Position numbers and translations under genes: made by a program. From Thalassotalea sp. 1_MG-2023 (GTDB lineage Bacteria; Pseudomonadota; Gammaproteobacteria; Enterobacterales; Alteromonadaceae), in NCBI RefSeq assembly GCF_030546745.1, contig NZ_JAUOPD010000005.1, forward strand, positions 1 through 64,000: a DNA stretch of 64,000 nucleotides, in the 5' to 3' direction. The notes beneath the pieces were generated by a model that saw nothing but the letters and a program-made list of their open reading frames with translations, was not told where the DNA came from and did not search any database. Below, in pieces: positions 1 through 8,098 of the stretch. Within the stretch, counting starts at the first letter, position 1; every line of letters begins with the position of its first letter.

Positions 1-217
1 TTACTTGAATTAACCATAGAATGACTATGCAAGAATCCAAGTGCCGCGATCAGAAGGCGTTTACCTTGAACAAAACTCAAACAGCAAAGATCAACACGCT
101 CTAGTTTTCAATCTTGATTTTTTACTTGGTTTATGACAAAAAAATGAAAGCAACACGCACATAAATAACTGAAGCGTGTATGATACTTTTTATTTTTACA
201 CTACGAGTTGGTAAATA

Positions 218-436
218 ATGCAACTTGATCAACAAGCTATGATTGCAGCAATTAATCAAACCATGCCCTTTGGTAAATATGCAGGCCGCAAGCTGTTACA
301 GTTACCCGAGCCTTATCTGGTTTGGTTTCATGGAAAAGGATTCCCCGAGGGAAAATTAGGCGAGCAATTAGCGTTAGTATATGAAATTAAATTGAATGGA
401 TTAGAAGGAATGTTAACACCGTTATTGAGGGGGTAA
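218..436 (+). CDS. DUF3820 family small protein
   Basis: A 72-residue soluble protein with no signal peptide or membrane segment. The stretch MPFGKYAGRK, followed by LPEPYLVWF and a KGFPEGKLGE block, is the signature of the DUF3820 family (also called putative quorum-sensing-regulated virulence factor), found as a stand-alone small protein in many gammaproteobacteria. The length fits the family. Its biochemical role is unknown. It is probably monocistronic: 217 bases lie upstream to the window edge, with no recognisable gene in them, and rmf follows 284 bases later on the same strand. The family call is firm; function is not claimed. Confidence 0.85.
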   Translation: MQLDQQAMIAAINQTMPFGKYAGRKLLQLPEPYLVWFHGKGFPEGKLGEQLALVYEIKLNGLEGMLTPLLRG

Positions 437-582
437 TGCTGAGTTATTCTTAAATGAAGTTTTTATATAAATATTTTTTTAATTTCTTAACGATCTAACA
501 GAAAATAAATAACAGAATGAATTTCAGGTGGTTATCTTTTGACCTAAAAATTGGCATGAAAATTATTCAGTTTTACATGATT

Positions 583-611
583 TTATGACAATTTAATGAC
601 ATTTCTATACT
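583..611 (+). promoter_or_regulatory. Candidate sigma-70 promoter of rmf
   Basis: TTATGA (583-588) and TATACT (606-611) are separated by exactly 17 bases, and the start of rmf lies about 110 bases downstream. The -10 box is good and the -35 box is weak. The rest of the 437-720 gap is AT-rich with no further feature seen. Confidence 0.4.
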
Positions 612-720
612 TGCAATAAAAAGGTAAATATTCTTAAATGAAGTGGTTGATTGATATTTTTTATCAATTAGGGAAGTTCTATAAAATCATAAATTTCAAA
701 TGGTTATGGAGATTCATTTC

Positions 721-894
721 ATGAGAAGACAAAAAAGAGATCGTTTAGATAGAGCATATTCTAATGGTTACCAAGCGGGTGTTTCCGGTAAAAATAGAGA
801 AAATTGTCCTTATCAGAATACTAATGCAAAATCTGAATGGTTAGGTGGTTGGCGTGAGGCAATGTCAGATAAAAATGCGGGGTTATTTAGGTAG
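721..894 (+). CDS. rmf: Ribosome modulation factor RMF
   Basis: RMF is the small basic protein that binds the 30S subunit near the anti-Shine-Dalgarno region in stationary phase and drives 70S ribosomes into inactive 100S dimers. The 57-residue product starts MRRQKRDRLDRA and carries the conserved YQAGVSGK, CPYQ and WLGGWREAM blocks, nearly colinear with the 55-residue E. coli protein. An upstream in-frame start would add residues foreign to the family; the chosen ATG has GGAG at 708-711, nine bases away. It is a single-gene unit ending in a hairpin terminator. Growth-phase control is known for the family but not visible here. Confidence 0.95.
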   Translation: MRRQKRDRLDRAYSNGYQAGVSGKNRENCPYQNTNAKSEWLGGWREAMSDKNAGLFR

Positions 895-919
895 CGCGTT
901 TCATAAAAGTACACAAAAG

Positions 920-942
920 AAGCCCTTGTTTAAGGGCTTTTT
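920..942 (+). terminator. Rho-independent terminator of rmf
   Basis: AAGCCCTT and AAGGGCTT form a tight stem around a short loop, followed by a T run. It sits between rmf and the converging end of moeB, so it may also stop minus-strand transcription. Confidence 0.8.
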
Positions 943-943
943 G

Positions 944-1693
944 CTATCTGCCACCACACACAGGACAATTGTTTTGTTTTTTCACATGAATATGCTGCCA
1001 ATGCTGATGTAAACCATCATATAAGGCTAATTTATTATTTGACTGTTCAATGCCAACAAGTAGTTTAATTGCATCAATGGCTTGAGTTCCCGCAATTACT
1101 GCAAGCACAGGGCCTATAACACCTACCGTTTGACAATTATTTTCTGGGGCTTGTTCACTCTTAGGAAAAACACATTGATAACAAGCGCTATCTTTTAGCT
1201 TAGGCACTATGGTTAACTGTTGTCCATCAAAGCCGGTAGCAGCACCAACAATAAAGGGTTTATTAAATTCAACACAGGTTCTATTCATTAAATATCGTGT
1301 TGCAATGTTATCGCAACAATCAACAACCAAATCAACTTGTTGTACGTAATACTGGGCTAATTCATCATCTAGCATTTCGTCAACGATTTCTATTTCTACA
1401 TCAGGGTTATTCAACACCAGTTTTTCGGCAGCGGTATCAGCTTTATTGTGATCGATATCTTGCTGATTGAATAATATTTGTCGCTGTAGATTCGTAATAT
1501 CAACAGTATCACCGTCTGCAATAATCAGCTTTCCTATGCCGGCAGCAGCTAAATACATTGCTACGGGGTTGCCTAATCCACCCATCCCAACAATTAACAC
1601 CGTGGCATTTCGAAGCGCCAACTGCCCAGACTCACCAATTTTATTTACCATAATTTGACGGCTATAACGTAGTTTCTCAGATGTGGTTAACAT
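944..1693 (-). CDS. moeB: Molybdopterin-synthase adenylyltransferase MoeB
   Basis: MoeB adenylates the C-terminal glycine of MoaD so that sulfur can be loaded for dithiolene formation in molybdopterin. The 249-residue protein has the E1-like Rossmann motif VGMGGLGNP near residue 36, the ATP-site NLQRQ, and two zinc CxxC pairs (CYQC, and CPVC in the last seven residues). The start was set at the ATG of MLTTSEKLRYSRQ, which has GGAA upstream and leaves a 16-base gap after moaE; a longer reading adds 26 atypical residues overlapping moaE. It is the last gene of the moa operon. The ThiF paralogue is the alternative, but the neighbourhood favours MoeB. Confidence 0.88.
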   Translation of the reverse strand: MLTTSEKLRYSRQIMVNKIGESGQLALRNATVLIVGMGGLGNPVAMYLAAAGIGKLIIADGDTVDITNLQRQILFNQQDIDHNKADTAAEKLVLNNPDVEIEIVDEMLDDELAQYYVQQVDLVVDCCDNIATRYLMNRTCVEFNKPFIVGAATGFDGQQLTIVPKLKDSACYQCVFPKSEQAPENNCQTVGVIGPVLAVIAGTQAIDAIKLLVGIEQSNNKLALYDGLHQHWQHIHVKKQNNCPVCGGR

Positions 1694-1709
1694 TGTATTT
1701 CCAGATGGG

Positions 1710-2174
1710 TTATTTCCAAGTATTGGCTTTTTGTTGATCCGTTTCTCTTGCCGCCAACCAATTGTTTTCACCGTCAGCAGTTAGTTCTTTTTTCCAAAAG
1801 GTGGCCTTGATTTTAAGGTGATCCATAATGAATTCACAGGCAGCAAACGCATCTTGTCTATGTTTGCTTGAAACACCAACAAACACAATTTGCTCACCGA
1901 CTGCTAATTGTCCAATACGATGAATGACATTTACACGATTAATAGCCCAGCGTTCTCGAGCTGTTGTGATAATTGCTGCAAGTTGCTTTTCTGTCATACC
2001 AGGATAATGCTCAAGATATAAACCGGTGACTTGTTTCTTCAAATTATTATTGCGAACTTTGCCGCAAAAAGTGGCAACAGCTCCGTCTTCATCGTTATTG
2101 AGGTGCAACTTGTTGTATTCATCAGCTAGGTTAAAGTCATGTGATTGAATACTAATCGTGGAGTTATCTGACAT
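1710..2174 (-). CDS. moaE: Molybdopterin synthase catalytic subunit MoaE
   Basis: MoaE is the large subunit of molybdopterin synthase, which transfers sulfur from MoaD thiocarboxylate to cyclic pyranopterin monophosphate. The 154-residue protein shows the KHRQDAFAACEFIMD block and the lysine-rich KATFWKKE motif that holds the active-site lysines of the family. The start at MSDNSTISIQ is supported by a strong GGGAGGT six to seven bases upstream, lying inside the end of moaD. One base separates the two genes, so translational coupling of the two synthase subunits is likely. Confidence 0.93.
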   Translation of the reverse strand: MSDNSTISIQSHDFNLADEYNKLHLNNDEDGAVATFCGKVRNNNLKKQVTGLYLEHYPGMTEKQLAAIITTARERWAINRVNVIHRIGQLAVGEQIVFVGVSSKHRQDAFAACEFIMDHLKIKATFWKKELTADGENNWLAARETDQQKANTWK

Positions 2175-2175
2175 G

Positions 2176-2421
2176 CTAACCTCCCGTAACGGGCGGAAAG
2201 AAGGCAACCTCATCGCCATCGTTAATTCTATGTTGAGTATCAGCCATTTGTTGGTTTACAGCACATAATACATTGGTTGAAAGGGCATGTTGCCAATCAG
2301 TAGATTGGCTGGATAAGTGTGAGAGTAATGCCGCAATAGTATTAATATTATCGGTACTAACTTCAAGCTCGTGACAAGATAACTGCTCGCGTAAAGTAGC
2401 AAAAAATAAAACTTTGATCAT
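2176..2421 (-). CDS. moaD: Molybdopterin synthase sulfur carrier subunit MoaD
   Basis: This ubiquitin-fold sulfur carrier is activated by MoeB and carries the thiocarboxylate used by MoaE. The protein has 81 residues, the usual size, starting [14 protein letters not shown] and ending FFPPVTGG with the obligatory C-terminal Gly-Gly. Its start codon overlaps the moaC stop by four bases, and it abuts moaE, giving a tightly coupled moaC-moaD-moaE arrangement. Confidence 0.94.
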   Translation of the reverse strand: MIKVLFFATLREQLSCHELEVSTDNINTIAALLSHLSSQSTDWQHALSTNVLCAVNQQMADTQHRINDGDEVAFFPPVTGG

Positions 2422-2924
2422 AAGTGCTCCTTTGAATTCGGTTGCCAGTGGCCTGATTTTCCACCTGTTTTACTTAACACTTTAATACCAAAAATTTCCA
2501 TGGCTGGGTCAGCGGCTTTACACATATCAAACAACGTTAAACAAGCAACTGATACTGCCGTTAATGCTTCCATTTCAACTCCTGTTTGACCAGATAGCTT
2601 GCAAAGGCTTTCAACACGTATACAAGTGTTATCTTCATCAAGGGTAAAATCAACTTGCACTTTTGTTAGCATTAACGGGTGACATAATGGGATCAAATCA
2701 CTACATTTTTTTGCTGCCTGAATGCCTGCAATACGCGCAACCGATAACACATCACCTTTTTTATTATTACCTTGCGTGATTAACGTCAATGTTTCGCGGG
2801 TCATTTTAATAAAACCTTCAGCCATAGCAACTCGTGCGGTGGTTGCTTTATCGGTAACATCAACCATATTGGCGTCACCTTGCTGATTAATATGGCTTAA
2901 AGTATTGGCTGATGAATTACTCAT
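2418..2924 (-). CDS. moaC: Cyclic pyranopterin monophosphate synthase MoaC
   Basis: MoaC converts the 3',8-cyclo-GTP made by MoaA into cyclic pyranopterin monophosphate. The 168-residue protein contains the family blocks [27 protein letters not shown] and [23 protein letters not shown], including the conserved DLIPLCHPL active-site segment. It overlaps the end of moaB by eight bases and moaD by four, consistent with one polycistronic message. Confidence 0.95.
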   Translation of the reverse strand: MSNSSANTLSHINQQGDANMVDVTDKATTARVAMAEGFIKMTRETLTLITQGNNKKGDVLSVARIAGIQAAKKCSDLIPLCHPLMLTKVQVDFTLDEDNTCIRVESLCKLSGQTGVEMEALTAVSVACLTLFDMCKAADPAMEIFGIKVLSKTGGKSGHWQPNSKEHL

Positions 2925-3474
2925 TTTTGTCTCTTGTTGTACATGATTGAGTTGATAAATTTAAATGCGGCACGAAATTACAGGGTTTATGCTGAGCATT
3001 TAGCTGTTCTGCAATTAACTTATCCCATGCTGTTTTACACGCATTAGTAGAACCAGGTACGCATAATATAACGGTATGGTTAGCAATACCCCCTAAAGCA
3101 CGAGATTGTATGGTTGAAGTGCCAATTTCATCAAACGAAATGGCACGAAAAATTTCACCAAAACCTTCTATATTTTTATCAAATAATGGCAGTAAGGCTT
3201 CTGGTGTATTATCTCTATCAGTGAACCCCGTACCGCCAGTGCTAATAATGACGTTGATACCTTCATCAGCTATCCATTGAGACACTATGGCTCTTAACTG
3301 GTAAATATCATCTTTAACAATAGCTTTGTCGACAACTTGATGACCTGCATTGTCAACGCGTTCTACAAGCGCTTTACCTGAAGTGTCCGTTGTTTCATCT
3401 CTTGTGTCAGATACTGTTAATACAGCGACTTTTAGTGAAATAAACATGTTTTTTGCATGATCAGAATTTGACAT
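2917..3474 (-). CDS. moaB: Molybdenum cofactor biosynthesis protein MoaB
   Basis: A MoaB/Mog-family protein that binds molybdopterin; MogA members adenylylate it before metal insertion, while the exact role of MoaB in enterics is less clear. The 185 residues include [12 protein letters not shown], the nucleotide/pterin-binding [17 protein letters not shown] block and [18 protein letters not shown]. Similarity to E. coli MoaB runs through the C-terminal CNFVPHLNL. No separate mogA is present in the window, so this protein may supply the adenylyltransferase step. It overlaps mobA by 14 bases. Confidence 0.88.
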   Translation of the reverse strand: MSNSDHAKNMFISLKVAVLTVSDTRDETTDTSGKALVERVDNAGHQVVDKAIVKDDIYQLRAIVSQWIADEGINVIISTGGTGFTDRDNTPEALLPLFDKNIEGFGEIFRAISFDEIGTSTIQSRALGGIANHTVILCVPGSTNACKTAWDKLIAEQLNAQHKPCNFVPHLNLSTQSCTTRDKNE

Positions 3475-4066
3475 TGTAGTTCCTATTTTTCGCTAACTTT
3501 TCTTCGACTTGTTGCCAATCTTGCGGTGTATTAGCATTGAATAAAGCGTGTGGATTTTTTATGGGTAATTCGCGGTGAGGTATATGGCTCAACAACGAAC
3601 GTACTGAGTATGTTTTGGTTTTACTTTTAGCAGTGAATGACGATTGAAAGGCAATGTTTTTGGTAAAAAAGCTCTGACAAAAGTGATTGTTAGGTAAGTA
3701 CATGGGTAGATAATGTTGCTGATAAAAACATGCCTTATTTGAGAGTTGTCCTGCATTTTTTAACTGCAGTAAAGTGGTAAGATCTATAAAAGGTAAATCT
3801 ACCGGCATTACTAATAATGCATAGGGCTGATACTTCACTAACGCGGTATAAATGCCACCTAGCGGACCAATGCGCTCAAGTTTGTCTTGTTCGCCGTGAA
3901 TATCACCACTAATGATGGTTTGATCAACGCCTGCTTTATTGAGTAACGACACTGCACGATCGAGTAAACGTTCCCCGTTTAATGAAAGTAGTGCCTTATC
4001 TTTACCCATTCGGGAAGATTTACCACCAGCTAGTACAACGCCTAAACAATGGATAGGTTTTCGCAT
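3461..4066 (-). CDS. mobA: Molybdenum cofactor guanylyltransferase MobA
   Basis: MobA attaches GMP to Mo-molybdopterin, giving the guanine dinucleotide form used by DMSO-reductase-family enzymes. The 201-residue protein has the N-terminal nucleotide-binding signature GVVLAGGKSSRMGKDKALL, then GPLGGIYTAL and VMPVDLPFI. The presence of mobA implies bis-MGD enzymes elsewhere in the genome. It follows moaA by three bases and overlaps moaB; no mobB lies nearby. Confidence 0.92.
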   Translation of the reverse strand: MRKPIHCLGVVLAGGKSSRMGKDKALLSLNGERLLDRAVSLLNKAGVDQTIISGDIHGEQDKLERIGPLGGIYTALVKYQPYALLVMPVDLPFIDLTTLLQLKNAGQLSNKACFYQQHYLPMYLPNNHFCQSFFTKNIAFQSSFTAKSKTKTYSVRSLLSHIPHRELPIKNPHALFNANTPQDWQQVEEKLAKNRNYNVKF

Positions 4067-4069
4067 GCT

Positions 4070-5041
4070 TTATCCACCTAACATCGCAAGATTTTTGGTT
4101 GCGCCAGTTAACTGTTCTTGTAAAAAATGTGTCGCTTTTTTATCTGTTAGCAAATGTGATATGGCATTTACTAATGGCACTTGATCATCTGATTGTAAGT
4201 GCTCTCTTAATGACAAACCTTGATCGGCGAATAAGCATAAATGTAATTTGCCTAAAGCACTAATACGAAGGCGATTGCAAGAAGCACAAAAATCTTTGCT
4301 ATAAGGCATGATCAAGCCAATTTTGCCACGATAGTCAGGGTGATAAAACTCTTGCGCTGGACCAGATGATTTCTCTTTAATAACCGGCTGCCAACCTGCA
4401 AGTACTAGTTGCTGTTTTATGCGCGAGCCTTGTACATGTTGTTCATTAAAGAATGTTTCATTATCACCTGTTTGCATCAATTCGATAAAGCGAAGTGTGA
4501 CAGGTGTTTCTTTGATAAAGTTTAAAAAGGTATCAATATCTGCGCCGTTGTATTGTCGCATTAATACTGTATTTACTTTCACTTGGGTAAGTCCAAGAGT
4601 TAACGCTTTATCGATACCTGAAAGTATCTCTTGTAGCTTATCGTGACCGGTAATTGACTGGAAGAGTCGAGGATCTAAACTGTCAATACTAACATTTAAG
4701 GCGTCTAACCCTGCATCGACCCAATCTTGAATTTGACTGTTTAATTTATAGCCGTTCGTGGTGATGGCAAGTTTTTTAATACCGGGGGTAGATTTACAAT
4801 GTTGCAGAATTTGCGGTAAATCTTTGCGTAGTGAAGGTTCACCACCGGTGATACGAATTTTTTCTGTACCTAAGGAAGCAAAAGCCGTTGCTAAACGTTG
4901 AATTTCAGCTAACGATAGAAAGTCACGATCGTGATCACATTGATAACCATCAGGCAAACAATAATCGCAACGAAAGTTGCATACATCAGTAATAGAGAGC
5001 CTTAGGTAATAAAACCTACGGCCATAGTTGTCAGTTAACAT
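4070..5041 (-). CDS. moaA: GTP 3',8-cyclase MoaA (radical SAM)
   Basis: MoaA catalyses the first committed step of molybdenum cofactor synthesis, radical-SAM cyclisation of GTP. In the 323-residue protein the N-terminal cluster ligands are C21, C25 and C28 (CNFRCDYC), the C-terminal cluster ligands C252, C255 and C269, and the chain ends in the functionally important Gly-Gly. ITGGEPSLRKDL matches the SAM-binding region. It is the first gene of the operon, directly behind a Moco riboswitch whose 3' end contains the AAAGGTG ribosome-binding site. Confidence 0.96.
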   Translation of the reverse strand: MLTDNYGRRFYYLRLSITDVCNFRCDYCLPDGYQCDHDRDFLSLAEIQRLATAFASLGTEKIRITGGEPSLRKDLPQILQHCKSTPGIKKLAITTNGYKLNSQIQDWVDAGLDALNVSIDSLDPRLFQSITGHDKLQEILSGIDKALTLGLTQVKVNTVLMRQYNGADIDTFLNFIKETPVTLRFIELMQTGDNETFFNEQHVQGSRIKQQLVLAGWQPVIKEKSSGPAQEFYHPDYRGKIGLIMPYSKDFCASCNRLRISALGKLHLCLFADQGLSLREHLQSDDQVPLVNAISHLLTDKKATHFLQEQLTGATKNLAMLGG

Positions 5042-5155
5042 TTCACCTTTCCAAATGTCGGGAGGCTAATAAGTTTCCCTATTAACCCTGGCGATTAAAG
5101 AATAATCACGGCTAAAGTTGCATATTTACTTGAAATTTAGCAACAGAAGCTCGGC
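5042..5155 (-). promoter_or_regulatory. Moco riboswitch (moaA leader)
   Basis: Read on the minus strand, the leader contains in order GCCGTGA, a GCCAGGG segment, a GGGAAAC hairpin tip, GCCTCCCG and TTTGGAAAGGTGAAATG. These match, in the same order and close spacing, the conserved blocks of the E. coli moaA Moco-responsive leader (Rfam class RF01055), including the GCCTCCCG...GGAAAGGTG end that places the ribosome-binding site in the aptamer. An upstream TTGC/GCAA hairpin corresponds to an early stem of the family. Binding of the cofactor would be expected to lower moaA operon translation. The 5' boundary is approximate. Confidence 0.88.
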
Positions 5156-5286
5156 GAATTTACATTTTATAGTAGTACATAATGCCCAACGATGATAATA
5201 CTATTATCTGATAGGTTAAAACTTGAGGTGTATCAAAGTATGACAAGATAAGTCATAGCATCTTGTTTTTAATTAACTGATAATTA

Positions 5287-5303
5287 GTATCATTAATTGA
5301 TAC
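5287..5303. promoter_or_regulatory. Perfect palindrome upstream of moeA
   Basis: GTATCATTAATTGATAC is a 17-base perfect inverted repeat ending 22 bases before the moeA start codon. Position and symmetry suggest an operator for a dimeric regulator; it does not look like the known ModE box. The regulator is unknown. Confidence 0.4.
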
Positions 5304-5325
5304 CGAAAAATAGAATCAGGAATAG

Positions 5326-6561
5326 ATGATGAATGATTGTTGTTCTGCACCTGGTTTAATGCCGTTTGAGCAAGCATTAAATCAGATGTTAGCGGAAATA
5401 AAACCCTTAACAGCCAGCGAAGAGATATCATTTGCACTGAGTTATAACCGTGTTCTAGCGAAAAATGTATATAGCCCTGTTAATGTTCCACCAATGAATA
5501 ATTCGGCGATGGACGGTTATGCTTTTAAACATGCCGGCGCTGACATTAATTCGTTAACTGTTATTGGTCGTTCCATGGCTGGTAAGCCGTTTTTAGGAGC
5601 GTGTCAGCAAGGCGAGTGTGTTCGCATTATGACGGGTGCAGCCATGCCAAAAGGCTGTGATACCGTGATCATGCAAGAGCAATGTCAACAAGATGGCAAT
5701 ATTATACACCTTCAAAAACAAGTTCCTCAGTGCTCTAATGTGCGAAATGTTGGAGAAGATATAAAACAAGGAGCGCTCGTTTTTGAACAAGGCAAGCGCT
5801 TAACATCAATAGATGTGGGTGTACTAGCATCACTTGGTATTGCAGAAGTACCGGTGGTTAAACCTATAAAAGTTGCTTTATTTTCAACAGGAGATGAACT
5901 GAAAAACCCCGGAGAACCGTTATCTATTGGTGATATCTACGAAAGTAATAGTCATTTTTTACAAGCGATGTTAACCAAGTTTGGTGCTGATGTAATACCG
6001 ATGGGCATCATTTCTGATGATGAAGAACAGATCTCGCAAGCGTTGGTATCTGCAAATGAGCAAGCTGATGTGGTGATCACCTCGGGTGGCGTTTCAGTAG
6101 GCGATGCCGATTATATTAAAGCTGTTTTAGATAAATTAGGGCATATTGATTTTTGGAAAGTCGCCATTAAACCCGGTAAACCGTTTGCGTTTGGTCATTT
6201 ACCTAGTAGTTACTTTTTTGGCTTACCTGGAAACCCCGTTTCGGCTTTAGTAACGGCTCATCAACTGGTATTGCCAGCGTTAGCGAAATTACAAAATATC
6301 AATCAATCTTCACCCGTTAGGTTGAGCGCAAGGTCTAATACACCGCTGAAAAAAGCCCCTGGGCGCATGGATTTTCAACGTGGTGTAATGCAAGCGAATA
6401 CTCAAGGTCAGTTAACTGTAACATCAACAGGTAGCCAAGGCTCAGGCATGCTAACGAGCATGGCAAAAGCAAATTGTTATATTGTGTTATCGCAAGAGCA
6501 GGGTAATGTGCAAGCTGACGAACAAGTTACTGTGTTACCTTTTGATCAATACTTACAATAA
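5326..6561 (+). CDS. moeA: Molybdopterin molybdenumtransferase MoeA
   Basis: MoeA inserts molybdate into adenylylated molybdopterin, finishing Mo-molybdopterin. The 411-residue protein has the conserved PPMNNSAMDGYA block near residue 55, RIMTGAAMP, the ADVVITSGGVSVGDADY segment and the KPGKPFAFG...FGLPGNPVSA core of the catalytic domain. Two tandem ATG codons follow an AGGA; the first was kept. It is transcribed away from the moa operon, so the two halves of the pathway share one divergent control region of 284 bases. A hydrolase gene follows two bases after its stop. Confidence 0.95.
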   Translation: MMNDCCSAPGLMPFEQALNQMLAEIKPLTASEEISFALSYNRVLAKNVYSPVNVPPMNNSAMDGYAFKHAGADINSLTVIGRSMAGKPFLGACQQGECVRIMTGAAMPKGCDTVIMQEQCQQDGNIIHLQKQVPQCSNVRNVGEDIKQGALVFEQGKRLTSIDVGVLASLGIAEVPVVKPIKVALFSTGDELKNPGEPLSIGDIYESNSHFLQAMLTKFGADVIPMGIISDDEEQISQALVSANEQADVVITSGGVSVGDADYIKAVLDKLGHIDFWKVAIKPGKPFAFGHLPSSYFFGLPGNPVSALVTAHQLVLPALAKLQNINQSSPVRLSARSNTPLKKAPGRMDFQRGVMQANTQGQLTVTSTGSQGSGMLTSMAKANCYIVLSQEQGNVQADEQVTVLPFDQYLQ

Positions 6562-6563
6562 TC

Positions 6564-7256
6564 ATGCAGCGATTATTTTTATTACCCGGCACAATGTGCG
6601 ACGAACGACTTTGGCAGCCAATGTTGTCTGTGGCTGAAAACCATTTTATTCCACATTTTTTAACAATACATAATGGTGACTCGATTGATGAGATCGTACA
6701 GCAAATAGCAACGCAGTTGCCAAACGAGCCAGTTAACTTACTTGGTTTTTCATTAGGCGGCTATTTAGCCACCGCTTTTGCCGTACGATACCCTGAGAAA
6801 GTTTCGACGCTTTTTATCGTCTCAAATCTTCCTTGCGCTTTACCCGTTGAAGAAGTGAAAGAAAGATCTCGAACGATTCTTTGGATCAAAAAACATGGTT
6901 ATCGTGGTATTCCTAAAAAGCGCATTTTAAATCTAATGGCGAACAATGCGCACGATAATACAGAAGTGATAGCATTGATCGCTGAGATGGATAAATCGCT
7001 TGGTGGCGAAGTGTTAATGGCGCAATTACGCGCGACGACACAGCGAGTAAATTTATTTAAGCAGTTGCGTGCTTTGCCTATCAATAAACACTTTTGTGTT
7101 GGCCGAGAAGATACATTAGTGAATTTGGATGACTTAAACCGACTGGCGTTTGCAGATAAGAAAATGCACTTAACGGTATTTGAACGTACAGGTCATATGT
7201 TGCCGCTAGAGCAGCCGAAAGAATTTAGTAGCTGGTTAAATAACAACGTAAAATGA
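6564..7256 (+). CDS. Alpha/beta hydrolase
   Basis: A 230-residue cytoplasmic alpha/beta-hydrolase fold protein. LFLLPGTMCDERLW supplies the oxyanion-hole region, GFSLGG holds the nucleophile S63, and GHMLPLEQP near residue 211 holds the catalytic histidine; an acid is expected in the GREDTLVNLDD segment. It starts two bases after moeA with no room for its own promoter, so it should be co-transcribed with moeA. The substrate is unknown, and nothing in the known Moco pathway requires such an enzyme. A hairpin terminator follows. Confidence 0.8.
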   Translation: MQRLFLLPGTMCDERLWQPMLSVAENHFIPHFLTIHNGDSIDEIVQQIATQLPNEPVNLLGFSLGGYLATAFAVRYPEKVSTLFIVSNLPCALPVEEVKERSRTILWIKKHGYRGIPKKRILNLMANNAHDNTEVIALIAEMDKSLGGEVLMAQLRATTQRVNLFKQLRALPINKHFCVGREDTLVNLDDLNRLAFADKKMHLTVFERTGHMLPLEQPKEFSSWLNNNVK

Positions 7257-7261
7257 ATAAT

Positions 7262-7297
7262 AAAAAAGCCCTGTTAATGCGCTAACAGGGCTTGATA
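7262..7297. terminator. Bidirectional terminator between hydrolase and DUF481 gene
   Basis: AGCCCTGTTA (7267-7276) pairs with TAACAGGGCT (7283-7292). On the minus strand the stem is followed by a T run, so it mainly serves the DUF481 gene; on the plus strand a weaker T-poor tail follows. Confidence 0.8.
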
Positions 7298-7315
7298 AAA
7301 AGAATAACGGTTTAA

Positions 7316-8098
7316 TTAAAAACTATATACTAGCGTCATTGCTGTTTGTGTATTTGTGTTTTCTTTGCTTTCGTCAACATCGGTATTATGGTCAACAATA
7401 AAGCTAAATTTCAATTGTAACGTTTCAATCAGCTTTGTGGTAATTGATGACTCAGCTTTATATGTGCTGTTGGCACCGTTTTTTGGTGCGTATTTAGCGA
7501 CTACTAACTGTTTAAACTCTACATGTTCATTGATTTTTCGTTTGTAAAGCGCTTGTGCTTGAATAATAAATGCATCATGTGTTGTTTCACCGTTTTCGTC
7601 TGGCTCTTTTAATACATCACGCTTATAACCAGGACCAACATCAGCATCTAATGTGGCTTTTTCAGTTTCAAACCAACGTCGACCCCAACCAGATGAGATA
7701 GAACTTTGATTATCGAAGCTGCTGAAACGGTTATCTGCATAAGATGCATTACCATAGACGTAGTTTTTACCATTTGGCTCAATGGTATAGTTGGTTTGAC
7801 CAACAATCGTCCATTTTTGATCTGAGGTTTCAAACTCTTCCGTTACTGTGCCATCTTCTTGGATGACTTCTGTTTCAGTTTTTCGAACGAGTACGTCAAA
7901 GTTTAATGAACTACGCCATTGATTTTTTTCAAAACTAAAATCTAAGCCTGCTTTTAAATCGCCGCTTTTAGTGTCGCCCGTTTTAAATAATGCACCAAAT
8001 TCAGCGGATGCTTTCATTGGAGAGGTTTCTTTTTGCTCTTCTGCTTGTATTAAAAAGGGGGTAAGGCAAAGTGCAGCAGTTGCTAATTTAAGATTCAT
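7316..8098 (-). CDS. DUF481 outer-membrane protein (YdiY-like)
   Basis: A 260-residue exported protein. MNLKLATAALCLTPFLIQAEE is a clear signal peptide, and the mature part is built of alternating strands with aromatic ends (FSFEKNQWRSSLNFDV, WTIVGQTNYTI) and ends in LVYSF, the C-terminal aromatic typical of outer-membrane beta-barrels. This is the DUF481 family, which includes E. coli YdiY. Function is not established. The gene overlaps the upstream mscS by 11 bases, so the two are probably one operon linking an inner-membrane channel and an outer-membrane barrel. Confidence 0.83.
   Translation of the reverse strand: MNLKLATAALCLTPFLIQAEEQKETSPMKASAEFGALFKTGDTKSGDLKAGLDFSFEKNQWRSSLNFDVLVRKTETEVIQEDGTVTEEFETSDQKWTIVGQTNYTIEPNGKNYVYGNASYADNRFSSFDNQSSISSGWGRRWFETEKATLDADVGPGYKRDVLKEPDENGETTHDAFIIQAQALYKRKINEHVEFKQLVVAKYAPKNGANSTYKAESSITTKLIETLQLKFSFIVDHNTDVDESKENTNTQTAMTLVYSF

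Noticed and set aside
1-217. Part of an upstream gene at the window edge
   Set aside because: No open frame on either strand reaches the edge with a recognisable product. Only a weak ACACGC/GCGTGT inverted repeat at 152-179 was seen.
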